Below are positions 43,325-50,412 of a DNA stretch of 50,412 nt, one piece after another. Within the stretch, counting starts at the first letter, position 1. The number at the start of each line of letters is the position of its first letter. Under the pieces are notes generated by a model, which saw only the letters and a program-made list of their open reading frames with translations, had not been told where the DNA came from and did not search any database. Where the stretch lies: contig NZ_JADILO010000032.1 in assembly GCF_015278125.1 (NCBI RefSeq), positions 1-50,412 on the forward strand. The letters are read 5' to 3'. Source of the stretch: Vibrio fluminensis (lineage in GTDB: Bacteria; Pseudomonadota; Gammaproteobacteria; Enterobacterales; Vibrionaceae). A program made the translations under genes and the position numbers.

Positions 43325-43389
43325 GTTAAACATAAAAACGCATCGCTTGTGAATAATTATTTTAAATAAATGGCGAATATAGAATACTA
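43325..43389 (-). promoter_or_regulatory. argF promoter overlapped by ArgR boxes
   Basis: On the minus strand TTCACA (43353-43348), a 17-base spacer and TTTAAC (43330-43325) form a promoter. On the plus strand 43348-43365, TGTGAATAATTATTTTAA, matches the E. coli ARG box (TGAAT-N4-ATTCA core) at 10 of 12 conserved positions and covers the -35. A degenerate second box may lie at 43372-43389. ArgR would block polymerase directly. Confidence 0.72.
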
Positions 43390-43398
43390 ATTCGCCAT
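43370..43398 (-). terminator. Probable terminator of the PIN-PhoH gene
   Basis: ATGGCGAAT and ATTCGCCAT form a perfect 9-bp stem with an 11-base loop, followed on the minus strand by TTATTTAAAA. It overlaps the second, weaker ARG-box candidate. Confidence 0.6.
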
Positions 43399-43425
43399 TT
43401 GTGGTTATATAGTCGATTGTTGGGG

Positions 43426-44802
43426 TTATAAATTTTCCTCCGCAAACTCCGCTAAGCGACTGCGTACCACACCATTGAGATGAATATTGGCGCTGCCTTC
43501 GAAATTTTTAAATCGCTCTACCATGTAGGTTAAACCGGACGTGACAGGAGTGAGGTAATGAGAGTCGATTTGCGCGAGGTTGCCCGAACAAACGATTTTG
43601 GTTCCTTCACCACAACGAGTGATGATGGTTTTAATCTGTGATGCGGTTAGGTTTTGGCACTCATCGAGTAAAACGAAGGCGTTTTGAATTGAGCGACCAC
43701 GCATAAAGTTAATCGATTTAAATTGGATATTGGCTTTGTCGCAGATGTACTTTAGCGAGCCTTCAGTGCAGTGATCGTTTTTATGTAACGCTTCTAGAGT
43801 ATCAGTAACGGCAGCAAGCCATGGCAACATTTTCTCTTCTTCGCTACCGGGTAGAAAGCCGATCGATTCGCCAATATCTGGGGTGTTACGGGTCACGATG
43901 ATCTTATCGAACATGTGCTTTTCGATATTCTGTTCCAGTGCGGAAGCAAGTGCCAATAAGGTTTTGCCACTCCCTGCAGCCCCAGTGAGGATCACTAAAT
44001 CAATTCCAGGGTCGAGTAGGGCATCGAGCGCCATCGCTTGGTAAATGTTTTTCGGTGTAATGTCCCAAGCGCGTCGGTGCATTAAGCGCTCTCGACTGAG
44101 ATCTTGCAGGGTTATGGAATCGGTATCGATTTGCGCCACACGACCGACAAAGTCACTTTCATTATCAATCACATATTGATTGAGATAAGTGGGTTCAAAA
44201 GGTTCTCTGGCGAGAGTGTGATAAGTGCGGCCGGCGAGGTTTTTACTCTCTACCTGATCGACGTTAGACCAGAAGTCGCCGTCGATTTGTTGAAAACCTT
44301 TGGTGAGGTACTGAACATCATCGATGAGCTGGTCGCTGCGATAATCTTCCACAAAGCGCACGCCAGCGCCTTTGGCTCGAAGGCGCATGTTGATGTCTTT
44401 GGTGACTAAGATGACTTCACGTGGTGCCCGTTTATTTTGTAAATAAATCGTCGCATTGAGGATGCGGTTATCACCGGCTTTGTCGGCAAAGGCTTTGACG
44501 GTTTCTTGTAGTTCAAAGTCGGCAAGGATTGCGATATGTCCGGTGCCATCTTTGTCACGATTGATAGGGATACCCTCGGAAATTTCATCTGGAGTGGCGT
44601 CTTTGAATAGGGCTTCTAAAGCGCGAATTGCGACGCGCGCATCGCGAGCAACGTCGCGTTTACTGTCTTTGATTCGGTCAAGCTCTTCTAACACGGTCAT
44701 GGGAATAACCACGTCGTGTTCTTGGAAAGAAAAAATGGCGAGAGGTTCGTGAAGCAGAATATTGGTATCGAGAACGAAGAGTTTTCTGTCCGTATCACCC
44801 AT
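43426..44802 (-). CDS. PIN domain-PhoH ATPase fusion (PhoH2/YlaK-like)
   Basis: Protein of 458 residues. The N-terminal PIN nuclease domain (about 8-150) has acidic residues Asp12, Glu40, Asp111 and Asp136 at the expected places (LDTNIL, VLEELDR, GDNRIL, VTKDINMR). The C-terminal PhoH ATPase (about 245-458) has Walker A GAAGSGKT at 274-281 and Walker B VLLDECQN around Asp380-Glu381. Such PhoH2 proteins are ATP-dependent RNA helicase/ribonucleases in mycobacteria; in vibrios the role is unassigned. AGGAG lies upstream. No antitoxin-like ORF is adjacent, so it is not an obvious toxin-antitoxin pair. Confidence 0.92.
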   Translation of the reverse strand: MGDTDRKLFVLDTNILLHEPLAIFSFQEHDVVIPMTVLEELDRIKDSKRDVARDARVAIRALEALFKDATPDEISEGIPINRDKDGTGHIAILADFELQETVKAFADKAGDNRILNATIYLQNKRAPREVILVTKDINMRLRAKGAGVRFVEDYRSDQLIDDVQYLTKGFQQIDGDFWSNVDQVESKNLAGRTYHTLAREPFEPTYLNQYVIDNESDFVGRVAQIDTDSITLQDLSRERLMHRRAWDITPKNIYQAMALDALLDPGIDLVILTGAAGSGKTLLALASALEQNIEKHMFDKIIVTRNTPDIGESIGFLPGSEEEKMLPWLAAVTDTLEALHKNDHCTEGSLKYICDKANIQFKSINFMRGRSIQNAFVLLDECQNLTASQIKTIITRCGEGTKIVCSGNLAQIDSHYLTPVTSGLTYMVERFKNFEGSANIHLNGVVRSRLAEFAEENL

Positions 44803-44979
44803 AAGCGTCTCCTGCCGCGAGGCGGCGTAGTGCTCACTGTTGTGAGGCTGACTAACTGCCTGCTAGCTTTTCGCTTTCACCACAACTTCGTTCTATTCTG
44901 TCGGTTGCGATGATAGTGACTCTACGCTCTGTTGTCTGACCGAGCGGGAGAGCCTACTAGCAAACCCGTGTTGATCGTC

Positions 44980-45040
44980 TTTTATACGCATGAGGGACGC
45001 AAAGAGTGAAAAACTAATCGCTACTCATGCGTTAATAAAA
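44980..45040. repeat. 61-base imperfect inverted repeat
   Basis: Left arm TTTTATACGCATGAG (44980-44994) and right arm CTCATGCGTTAATAAAA (45024-45040) pair over 15 positions with a two-base bulge and a 29-base loop. Function unknown: operator, structured RNA or bidirectional terminator. Confidence 0.6.
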
Positions 45041-45249
45041 GTATATAGCTGATTTTATTAAAGTTGCAGTAATTGCAGTAAATTTCGCAAACTTTCTAAC
45101 CTCTCGATGAGTGTTATCTGTACACAAACGATGTCTAATTGTGCGGCTTTGGTATATGCAACCAGCACGTTTATTTGTGCCACGGCTTTTTTGCACTTTG
45201 ATGTCATTCATAAATGAAGCGAAAATTGTTTGGAAATGCGCGCTAGGCA

Positions 45250-45265
45250 CGTGACCAATGTCACA
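45250..45265. promoter_or_regulatory. CRP-like site upstream of rapA
   Basis: CGTGA-CCAATG-TCACA matches the CRP consensus at nine of ten positions. It is 230 bases before the rapA start and 448 from the PhoH gene, so rapA is the likelier target. Confidence 0.5.
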
Positions 45266-45494
45266 GCTTCGAGTAATATTAGCGACCTTTTTTCGTGCCA
45301 ATGCTGATCAATAAATTCCCCGTCAGCCGCCTTTGAAATGGCGCGAGAGCAGCTAAAATATATCCTAGTAACTTCAATACGACTTTATCGTGTCAGTGTT
45401 TTCATTAGATGAAATCGGTGACAAGACTTCGCACTTTTTAGCTTGAAGTCACGTGGGTATAAACAATAAATTGATTAAATGAGGTAGTCGATTC

Positions 45495-48401
45495 ATGACA
45501 TTTGCTTTGGGCCAACGCTGGATTAGCGATACGGAAAGTGAGCTAGGTTTAGGAACCGTCGTTGCATTGGATGCTCGTACAGTAACACTGATGTTTGCCG
45601 CATCAGAAGAGAACCGTGTATATGCCCGTAGCGATGCGCCCGTAACTCGAGTGACATTTAATGTTGGTGATGTAATTGAGAGCCAACAAGGCTGGTCACT
45701 GAAAGTAGAGCAAGTGGTCGAAGAACAAGGACTGCTTTCATACATTGGTTCGCGTGAAGATAACGAAGAAGAAGTGGTCTTACGTGAAATCATGCTCAGC
45801 AACCAAATTCGTTTTAACAAACCTCAAGACAAGTTATACGCTGGTCAAATTGATCGTATGGATAACTTTGTGCTGCGTTACCGTGCGTTAAAGAACCAGT
45901 ACGAACAACATAAGAGCCCGATGCGTGGTTTATGTGGTATGCGTGCTGGCCTTATCCCTCATCAGTTATACATTGCTCATGAAGTCGGTCGTCGTCACGC
46001 GCCACGTGTGCTGTTGGCTGATGAAGTAGGCCTAGGTAAGACAATCGAAGCGGGCATGATCATTCACCAACAAGTGTTGGCGGGTCGTGCCGAGCGTATT
46101 CTTATCGTGGTACCAGAAACACTGCAACACCAGTGGCTGGTCGAAATGATGCGTCGTTTCAATCTACACTTCTCAATTTTTGATGAAGAGCGCTGCATTG
46201 AAGCGTTTGCAGAATCAGATAACCCATTTGATACCCAGCAATATGTGTTGTGTTCACTTGATTTCCTGCGTAAGAGCCGTAAACGTTACGAGCAAGCATT
46301 AGAAGGTGAGTGGGATCTACTGGTTGTCGATGAAGCGCACCACTTAGAGTGGAGTCAAGAGAAGCCAAGTCGTGAATATCAAGTAGTGGAAGGTTTAGCC
46401 GAACGCACAGCAGGCGTTCTACTTCTAACTGCGACCCCAGAACAATTGGGGCGTGAGAGTCACTTTGCTCGTCTACGTTTGCTAGATTCAGATCGATTCT
46501 ACGATTACGAAGCATTTGTTAAAGAAGAAGAGCAGTACGCACCGGTAGCGGACTCTGTCAGTATGCTGTTCTCAGGGCAAGCGTTGCCAGATGACGCGAA
46601 AAATCAAATTACTGAGCTATTGTCAGAGCAAGATGTAGAGCCTCTGTTCCGCATTATTGAAAGCAATAGTGATGATGCTGAGAAAGCGTCAGCGCGCCAA
46701 GAATTGATTGATAACCTGATGGATCGTCATGGTACTGGTCGCGTTTTGTTCCGTAACACTCGTGCGGCAATCAAAGGCTTCCCAACCCGTAACGTACACC
46801 TACTGCCGATGGCTATTCCGCAACAGTACACCACCTCAATGCGTGTCGCGGGTATGATCGGCGGTAAGATGAGCCCAGAAGCGCGTGCACTGAAAAATCT
46901 ATACCCAGAAGAGATTTTCCAAGAGTTTGAAGGGGAAGATTCAAGCTGGTGGCAGTTTGACTCTCGTGTGAACTGGTTACTGGAAAAGATCAAAGATAAG
47001 CGTAGCGATAAAATCTTGGTGATCGCATCGCGTGCCAGCACTGCGCTACAACTAGAGCAAGCGCTGCGTGAGCGTGAAGGTATCCGTGCTACCGTATTCC
47101 ATGAAGGTATGTCGATTCTTGAGCGTGATAAAGCGGCGGCTTACTTTGCCCAAGAAGAGGGCGGTGCGCAGGTGCTTATCTGTAGTGAAATCGGTTCTGA
47201 AGGTCGTAACTTCCAGTTCGCCAACCAGCTAGTGATGTTCGATTTGCCATTTAACCCAGATTTGCTAGAACAGCGTATTGGTCGTTTGGACCGTATTGGC
47301 CAAAATCGCGATATCGATGTTCATGTGCCTTACCTTGAGGGTACTTCTCAAGCGATTTTAGCGCGTTGGTTTGATGAAGGTTTAAACGCATTTGCGGAAA
47401 CTTGCCCAACGGGTCGTTCGGTATACGATCGTTTTTCTGATCGTTTGATTGAGATTTTGGCGTCTGGTACCAGTGAAGGCTTGGATGAGGTGATTGAAGA
47501 GTCAGCTCAAATGAACAAAGAGCTAAAATTGCAACTTGAGCAAGGTCGTGACCGTCTACTTGAGATGCATTCTAATGGTGGTGAGCGCGCGCAACAAATC
47601 GTTGAAAAAATCTCAGCAACCGATGGCGACACTAACCTCGTTACCTTCGCACTGAGCCTATTTGATACCATTGGTTTGGATCAAGATGATAAAGGCGAAA
47701 ATGCTCTGGTTGTAACGCCTTCAGAGCACATGATGGTACCAAGCTACCCAGGCTTACCATACGAAGGTGCGACGATCACTTTCGATCGTGACACTGCTCT
47801 ATCGCGTGAAGATATGCACTTTATCAGTTGGGAGCACCCAATGATCCAAGGTGGTATTGATCTGCTGATGAGTGAAGGTGTGGGGACTGCGGCAGTTTCG
47901 CTATTGAAGAACAAAGCGTTACCGGTTGGTACGATGCTACTTGAGCTTGTTTACGTCGTGGATGCGCAAGCACCGAAGCGCAGTGGTATTAGCCGTTTCC
48001 TTCCACAGACACCAATTCGTATGATACTTGATGGTAAAGGTAACGATCTTTCTGAACAGGTGGAATTTGAAAGTTTCAACCGCCAGTTGAGCCCAGTTGG
48101 GCGTCATATCGCGGCGAAATTGGTGACATCGGTACAAGCACAAGTGCATCAGTTGATTACCGCAGGTGACAAACTGGTTGAGAGCAAAGTTGAAGCGATT
48201 CGCAATCAAGCTCAACAAGAGATGCAAGTCAGCCTAAACGGTGAGCTAGAGCGTCTACAAGCACTGAAAGCGGTTAACCCAAATATCCGTGACGAAGAAA
48301 TTGAAGCGATTGATGCGCAAATCACAGAACTAACAGGCTACATTAGCAAGGCGCAGTTCCAACTAGACTCGCTGCGTATGATCGTGGTTTCTCACCAATA
48401 A
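45495..48401 (+). CDS. rapA: RNA polymerase-associated ATPase RapA
   Basis: Protein of 968 residues, identical in length to E. coli RapA. It is a Swi2/Snf2 ATPase that binds RNA polymerase and helps it recycle after termination. N-terminal Tudor-like domains (about 1-105) are followed by helicase lobe 1 with Walker A ADEVGLGKT (175-183) and DEAH (279-282), and lobe 2 with EIGSEGRNFQFANQLVMFDLP and the arginine-finger motif QRIGRLDRIGQ. Upstream GAGG lies near the ATG. The 3' end is followed by a hairpin and rluA. Confidence 0.98.
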   Translation: MTFALGQRWISDTESELGLGTVVALDARTVTLMFAASEENRVYARSDAPVTRVTFNVGDVIESQQGWSLKVEQVVEEQGLLSYIGSREDNEEEVVLREIMLSNQIRFNKPQDKLYAGQIDRMDNFVLRYRALKNQYEQHKSPMRGLCGMRAGLIPHQLYIAHEVGRRHAPRVLLADEVGLGKTIEAGMIIHQQVLAGRAERILIVVPETLQHQWLVEMMRRFNLHFSIFDEERCIEAFAESDNPFDTQQYVLCSLDFLRKSRKRYEQALEGEWDLLVVDEAHHLEWSQEKPSREYQVVEGLAERTAGVLLLTATPEQLGRESHFARLRLLDSDRFYDYEAFVKEEEQYAPVADSVSMLFSGQALPDDAKNQITELLSEQDVEPLFRIIESNSDDAEKASARQELIDNLMDRHGTGRVLFRNTRAAIKGFPTRNVHLLPMAIPQQYTTSMRVAGMIGGKMSPEARALKNLYPEEIFQEFEGEDSSWWQFDSRVNWLLEKIKDKRSDKILVIASRASTALQLEQALREREGIRATVFHEGMSILERDKAAAYFAQEEGGAQVLICSEIGSEGRNFQFANQLVMFDLPFNPDLLEQRIGRLDRIGQNRDIDVHVPYLEGTSQAILARWFDEGLNAFAETCPTGRSVYDRFSDRLIEILASGTSEGLDEVIEESAQMNKELKLQLEQGRDRLLEMHSNGGERAQQIVEKISATDGDTNLVTFALSLFDTIGLDQDDKGENALVVTPSEHMMVPSYPGLPYEGATITFDRDTALSREDMHFISWEHPMIQGGIDLLMSEGVGTAAVSLLKNKALPVGTMLLELVYVVDAQAPKRSGISRFLPQTPIRMILDGKGNDLSEQVEFESFNRQLSPVGRHIAAKLVTSVQAQVHQLITAGDKLVESKVEAIRNQAQQEMQVSLNGELERLQALKAVNPNIRDEEIEAIDAQITELTGYISKAQFQLDSLRMIVVSHQ

Positions 48402-48413
48402 TCCCATCTATTG

Positions 48414-48441
48414 CGAGCGGTAGTTTGAGTTCTATCGCTCG
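48414..48441 (+). terminator. Hairpin between rapA and rluA
   Basis: CGAGCGGTAG and CTATCGCTCG form a 10-bp stem with one G-T pair and an 8-base loop. The T-tail is weak, and the rluA ribosome binding site follows directly, so partial termination is likelier than a full stop. Confidence 0.45.
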
Positions 48442-48459
48442 TCTCTTGGAGCAAGTAAC

Positions 48460-49197
48460 ATGGCAATGTTGGAATACAACCCACCACGTGATCCTTGGGT
48501 TGAGATCGTCTATGAAGATGAACAGATTTTAGCGATCAATAAACCATCGGGATTGCTGTCGGTTCCGGGGCGCTTACCTGAGCATCACGACAGTGCATGG
48601 AGCCGTGTGTTAGAGACTCATCCTGACGCACAAGTGGTTCACCGTCTTGATATGGATACGTCGGGACTCATGGTGCTAGCAAAGAATAAGCGTGCAGAGA
48701 GTGCGTTGAAAAAGCAGTTTCAATATCGCCTGACGCATAAGGTCTACTACGCTCGAGTATGGGGGCATGTCGAGCAAAGCGAGGGGGTGCTAGAGTTTCC
48801 TTTGATTTGTGATTGGGAAAATAGACCGCGTCAAAAGGTCTGCTTTGAGACAGGAAAACCGTCAAAAACGTTGTTCCAAGTGGCGAAATACGAACAGAAC
48901 ACGACTATAGTGAGATTATTACCTGTCACGGGGCGTTCACACCAACTTCGTGTGCATATGCAGGCGTTGGGACACCCAATTGTCGGTGATGAGTTTTATT
49001 CAGAAGGTGAAGCATTTAGCTGCTCTGAGCGTTTAGCGCTGCATGCTGCTGAGCTAAGCTTTTATCATCCTCGTAGCCATTGGCTACGTAGTATTTTTGT
49101 ACCTTGTGACTTTTATCCGGAAGCAGAAGAGATGATCTTTAACTATTTCGATCCTGTGCGAAAATTACCAGACTATAAAACGCTGCCAAGGCCATAG
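48460..49197 (+). CDS. rluA: Dual-specificity RNA pseudouridine synthase RluA
   Basis: Protein of 245 residues that makes pseudouridine at 23S rRNA 746 and tRNA 32. The catalytic Asp64 lies in HRLDMDTSGL (61-70), at the same number as in E. coli RluA. GRSHQLRVHMQALGHPIVGD is the second family motif. There is no N-terminal S4 domain, as expected for RluA. GGAG precedes the ATG. rapA-rluA adjacency also occurs in E. coli. Confidence 0.96.
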   Translation: MAMLEYNPPRDPWVEIVYEDEQILAINKPSGLLSVPGRLPEHHDSAWSRVLETHPDAQVVHRLDMDTSGLMVLAKNKRAESALKKQFQYRLTHKVYYARVWGHVEQSEGVLEFPLICDWENRPRQKVCFETGKPSKTLFQVAKYEQNTTIVRLLPVTGRSHQLRVHMQALGHPIVGDEFYSEGEAFSCSERLALHAAELSFYHPRSHWLRSIFVPCDFYPEAEEMIFNYFDPVRKLPDYKTLPRP

Positions 49198-49268
49198 TGT
49201 TTCGATGGACATAACTTAATCTACTTTAACGTAGTAAGAGTAATAGGCAGTGAAATAAGGAGAAATTT

Positions 49269-50231
49269 ATGTCGCTGCCTACTGTTGTCTTTCTTGATCG
49301 CTCTACCATCCCTTCTCATATTGAGTTTCCTCACTTACCTTTTGACCACCAATGGGTCGAATACGATACCACTGAGCAAAGTCAAATTGTCGATCGCTTG
49401 AGTCACGCACAAATTGTGATTACCAATAAAGTTGTGTTGGACCGCAGTACGCTTTCTTTACTCCCCAATCTTGAATTAATTGCTGTTTCTGCCACTGGCT
49501 TTAACAACATTGATATCGATTATTGCCGTGAAGCGGGGATTGCAGTGGCCAATATTCGTGGCTATGCAACGCAATCCGTGCCTGAGCATGTCGTTGGTTT
49601 GATGTTTGCACTAAGACGCAATTTGATGGGGTATCACCGTGACATTACAGCCGGCGAGTGGCAGCGTAAGCAACAGTTTTGCTTTTTTACTCATCCGATT
49701 GGCGATATCGCTGGTTCAACGCTTGGCGTGATTGGCAGTGGCGAACTTGGGCAGGCAACAGCGACATTAGCTAAAGCTCTGGGGATGAACGTTATTTTTG
49801 CCGAGCGCAGAGGCGCGAGCAATTGCCGTGAGGGTTACCTATCTTTTGAACAGGTGTTGATGCTTGCTGATGTGATTACCTTACATTGCCCTCTCAATGA
49901 TCAGACGCGCAATTTGATTGGTGCAAAAGAGCTGGCGAAAATGAAGCCAAATGCACTTTTGATTAATACCGGACGTGGTGGCTTAGTCAATGAACAAGCT
50001 CTTGTTGATGCGTTGCAAGCCCAACAGATTGGTGGGGCTGGTGTGGATGTATTCAGCCAAGAGCCAGCCGATGAGAGCAACCCATTGTTAGCCAATAGCC
50101 ATTTACCCAATTTATTGTTAACGCCTCATGTGGCTTGGGGCAGTGATTCCGCGATTGAAAAATTGACCCATATCTTGATGGATAATATTCGCGCTTATAT
50201 GAATGGCGAAGAGCAGAACCGAGTGGTTTAA
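49269..50231 (+). CDS. hprA: D-2-hydroxyacid dehydrogenase, hydroxypyruvate/glycerate type
   Basis: Protein of 320 residues. NAD-binding motif GSGELG is at 156-161 and the catalytic triad is Arg236 (NTGRGG), Glu265 (SQEPA) and His287 (TPHVAWGS). The sequence fits glycerate dehydrogenase, reducing hydroxypyruvate to glycerate, but related enzymes use glyoxylate or other 2-oxoacids, so the symbol is tentative. AAGGAG precedes the start. Two terminators follow. Confidence 0.85.
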   Translation: MSLPTVVFLDRSTIPSHIEFPHLPFDHQWVEYDTTEQSQIVDRLSHAQIVITNKVVLDRSTLSLLPNLELIAVSATGFNNIDIDYCREAGIAVANIRGYATQSVPEHVVGLMFALRRNLMGYHRDITAGEWQRKQQFCFFTHPIGDIAGSTLGVIGSGELGQATATLAKALGMNVIFAERRGASNCREGYLSFEQVLMLADVITLHCPLNDQTRNLIGAKELAKMKPNALLINTGRGGLVNEQALVDALQAQQIGGAGVDVFSQEPADESNPLLANSHLPNLLLTPHVAWGSDSAIEKLTHILMDNIRAYMNGEEQNRVV

Positions 50232-50253
50232 GTTTTTCGTAAAGTTTTGAGAC

Positions 50254-50281
50254 AAAAAAAGACCGGTCATTTGACCGGTCT
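50254..50281 (-). terminator. Minus-strand terminator near the window end
   Basis: AGACCGGTC and GACCGGTCT form a 9-bp stem with an ATTT loop. Seven A at its left become a T-run on the minus strand, so it should terminate a minus-strand gene lying beyond the right edge. Confidence 0.85.
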
Positions 50282-50293
50282 CAGATTGATGAC

Positions 50294-50325
50294 GAACCCC
50301 GCTTTTTCAAGCGGGGTTCTTTTTT
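50294..50325 (+). terminator. Terminator of the hprA-like gene
   Basis: GAACCCCGC and GCGGGGTTC form a perfect 9-bp stem with an 8-base loop, followed by TTTTTT on the plus strand. Confidence 0.92.
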
Positions 50326-50412
50326 GGAAGCGACCGTAGGTCGCGATCGCGATATTTTTTGTTATACCGTGCGCAGAAGCTTCCATTCATTACATAGGCA
50401 TACAGAAGCAAG

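Larger units (their letters stand above)
44803..45494. other. 692-base gap between divergent PIN-PhoH and rapA genes
   Basis: No convincing gene. A possible 89-codon minus-strand frame (45032-45301) has no recognisable motif or ribosome binding site. Visible structure: a 61-base inverted repeat (44980-45040), a tandem pair of TTGCAGTAA (45064-45081) and a CRP-like site (45250-45265). The gap must carry the promoters of both flanking genes. Confidence 0.5.

Noticed and set aside
44803..44830. Toxin-antitoxin arrangement for the PIN-PhoH gene
   Set aside because: No small ORF with a ribosome binding site is found directly upstream, and the PIN domain is fused to an ATPase.
45032..45301. 89-codon minus-strand open frame in the PhoH-rapA gap
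   Set aside because: No ribosome binding site, no recognisable domain, composition unlike neighbouring genes; overlaps the end of the inverted repeat. Treated as chance.
50326..50384. Inverted arms GGAAGC/GCTTCC around a short GC-rich palindrome at the right edge
   Set aside because: Arms are only six bases and the region is cut by the window end; not enough to call an element.

Overview
The window is chromosomal DNA of a Vibrio (Gammaproteobacteria, Vibrionaceae). The evidence is gene content and order: the end of an MSHA pilus locus running straight into mreBCD, then maf, rng, yhdP, nit and tldD, followed by arcA, rraB, a TAXI-type TRAP transporter, argR/mdh, ispB/rplU-rpmA-obgE, folA/apaHG-ksgA-pdxA-surA-lptD/djlA, ridA-pyrIB-argF, a PIN-PhoH protein, rapA, rluA and an hprA-like dehydrogenase. 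The species cannot be fixed from the window. Base composition looks even, and I see no insertion sequence, prophage, integron array, CRISPR, tRNA or rRNA. This is mostly core genome.

Region by region. (1) 1-5409: tail of an upstream gene (probably the major MSHA pilin), two hairpins of which the second is a clear terminator, then the minor-pilin cassette mshC-mshD-mshO-mshP-mshQ with overlapping or touching genes. (2) 5562-16254: cell shape genes mreB, mreC, mreD, then maf, rng, yhdP, nit and tldD, all on the plus strand and tightly packed. (3) 16255-20031: a convergent junction with short repeat words and a strong terminator, a solitary arginine deiminase, a 561-base gap with a long imperfect inverted repeat, rraB, an orphan beta-mannosidase-like sugar-binding protein, and a two-repeat DUF2061 membrane protein. 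(4) 20177-24403: a TRAP operon on the minus strand (TAXI receptor, fused permease, UspA) with a perfect CRP-site match about 270 bases upstream. (5) 24735-32045: argR diverging from mdh, a small unknown protein, ispB diverging from rplU-rpmA, then obgE, a YjjPB-type exporter pair and folA. (6) 32242-39020: apaH, apaG, ksgA, pdxA, surA and lptD on the minus strand, the classic outer-membrane/pyridoxine/rRNA-methylation cluster. (7) 39169-44802: djlA (plus), then ridA, pyrI, pyrB and argF (minus) and a PIN-PhoH protein. (8) 45495-50231: rapA, rluA and an hprA-like dehydrogenase, closed by two terminators.

The richest regulatory DNA is upstream of pyrBI. It holds a promoter with consensus -10 box, the initially transcribed AATTTG known from E. 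coli pyrBI, a 30-codon leader ORF not reported by length-filtered gene finding, a pause hairpin and an attenuator. The upstream neighbour argF has an ArgR-box-like operator overlapping its -35 box, and no terminator separates argF from the pyrBI leader.

I did not find an unmistakable new multi-gene system. The most unusual items are an LptD whose C-terminal tandem cysteine pair is reduced to one cysteine, with two extra cysteines elsewhere; a stand-alone GH2-type sugar-binding module without a catalytic barrel; the structured gaps before rraB and rapA; and a repeat family present in two intergenic regions.
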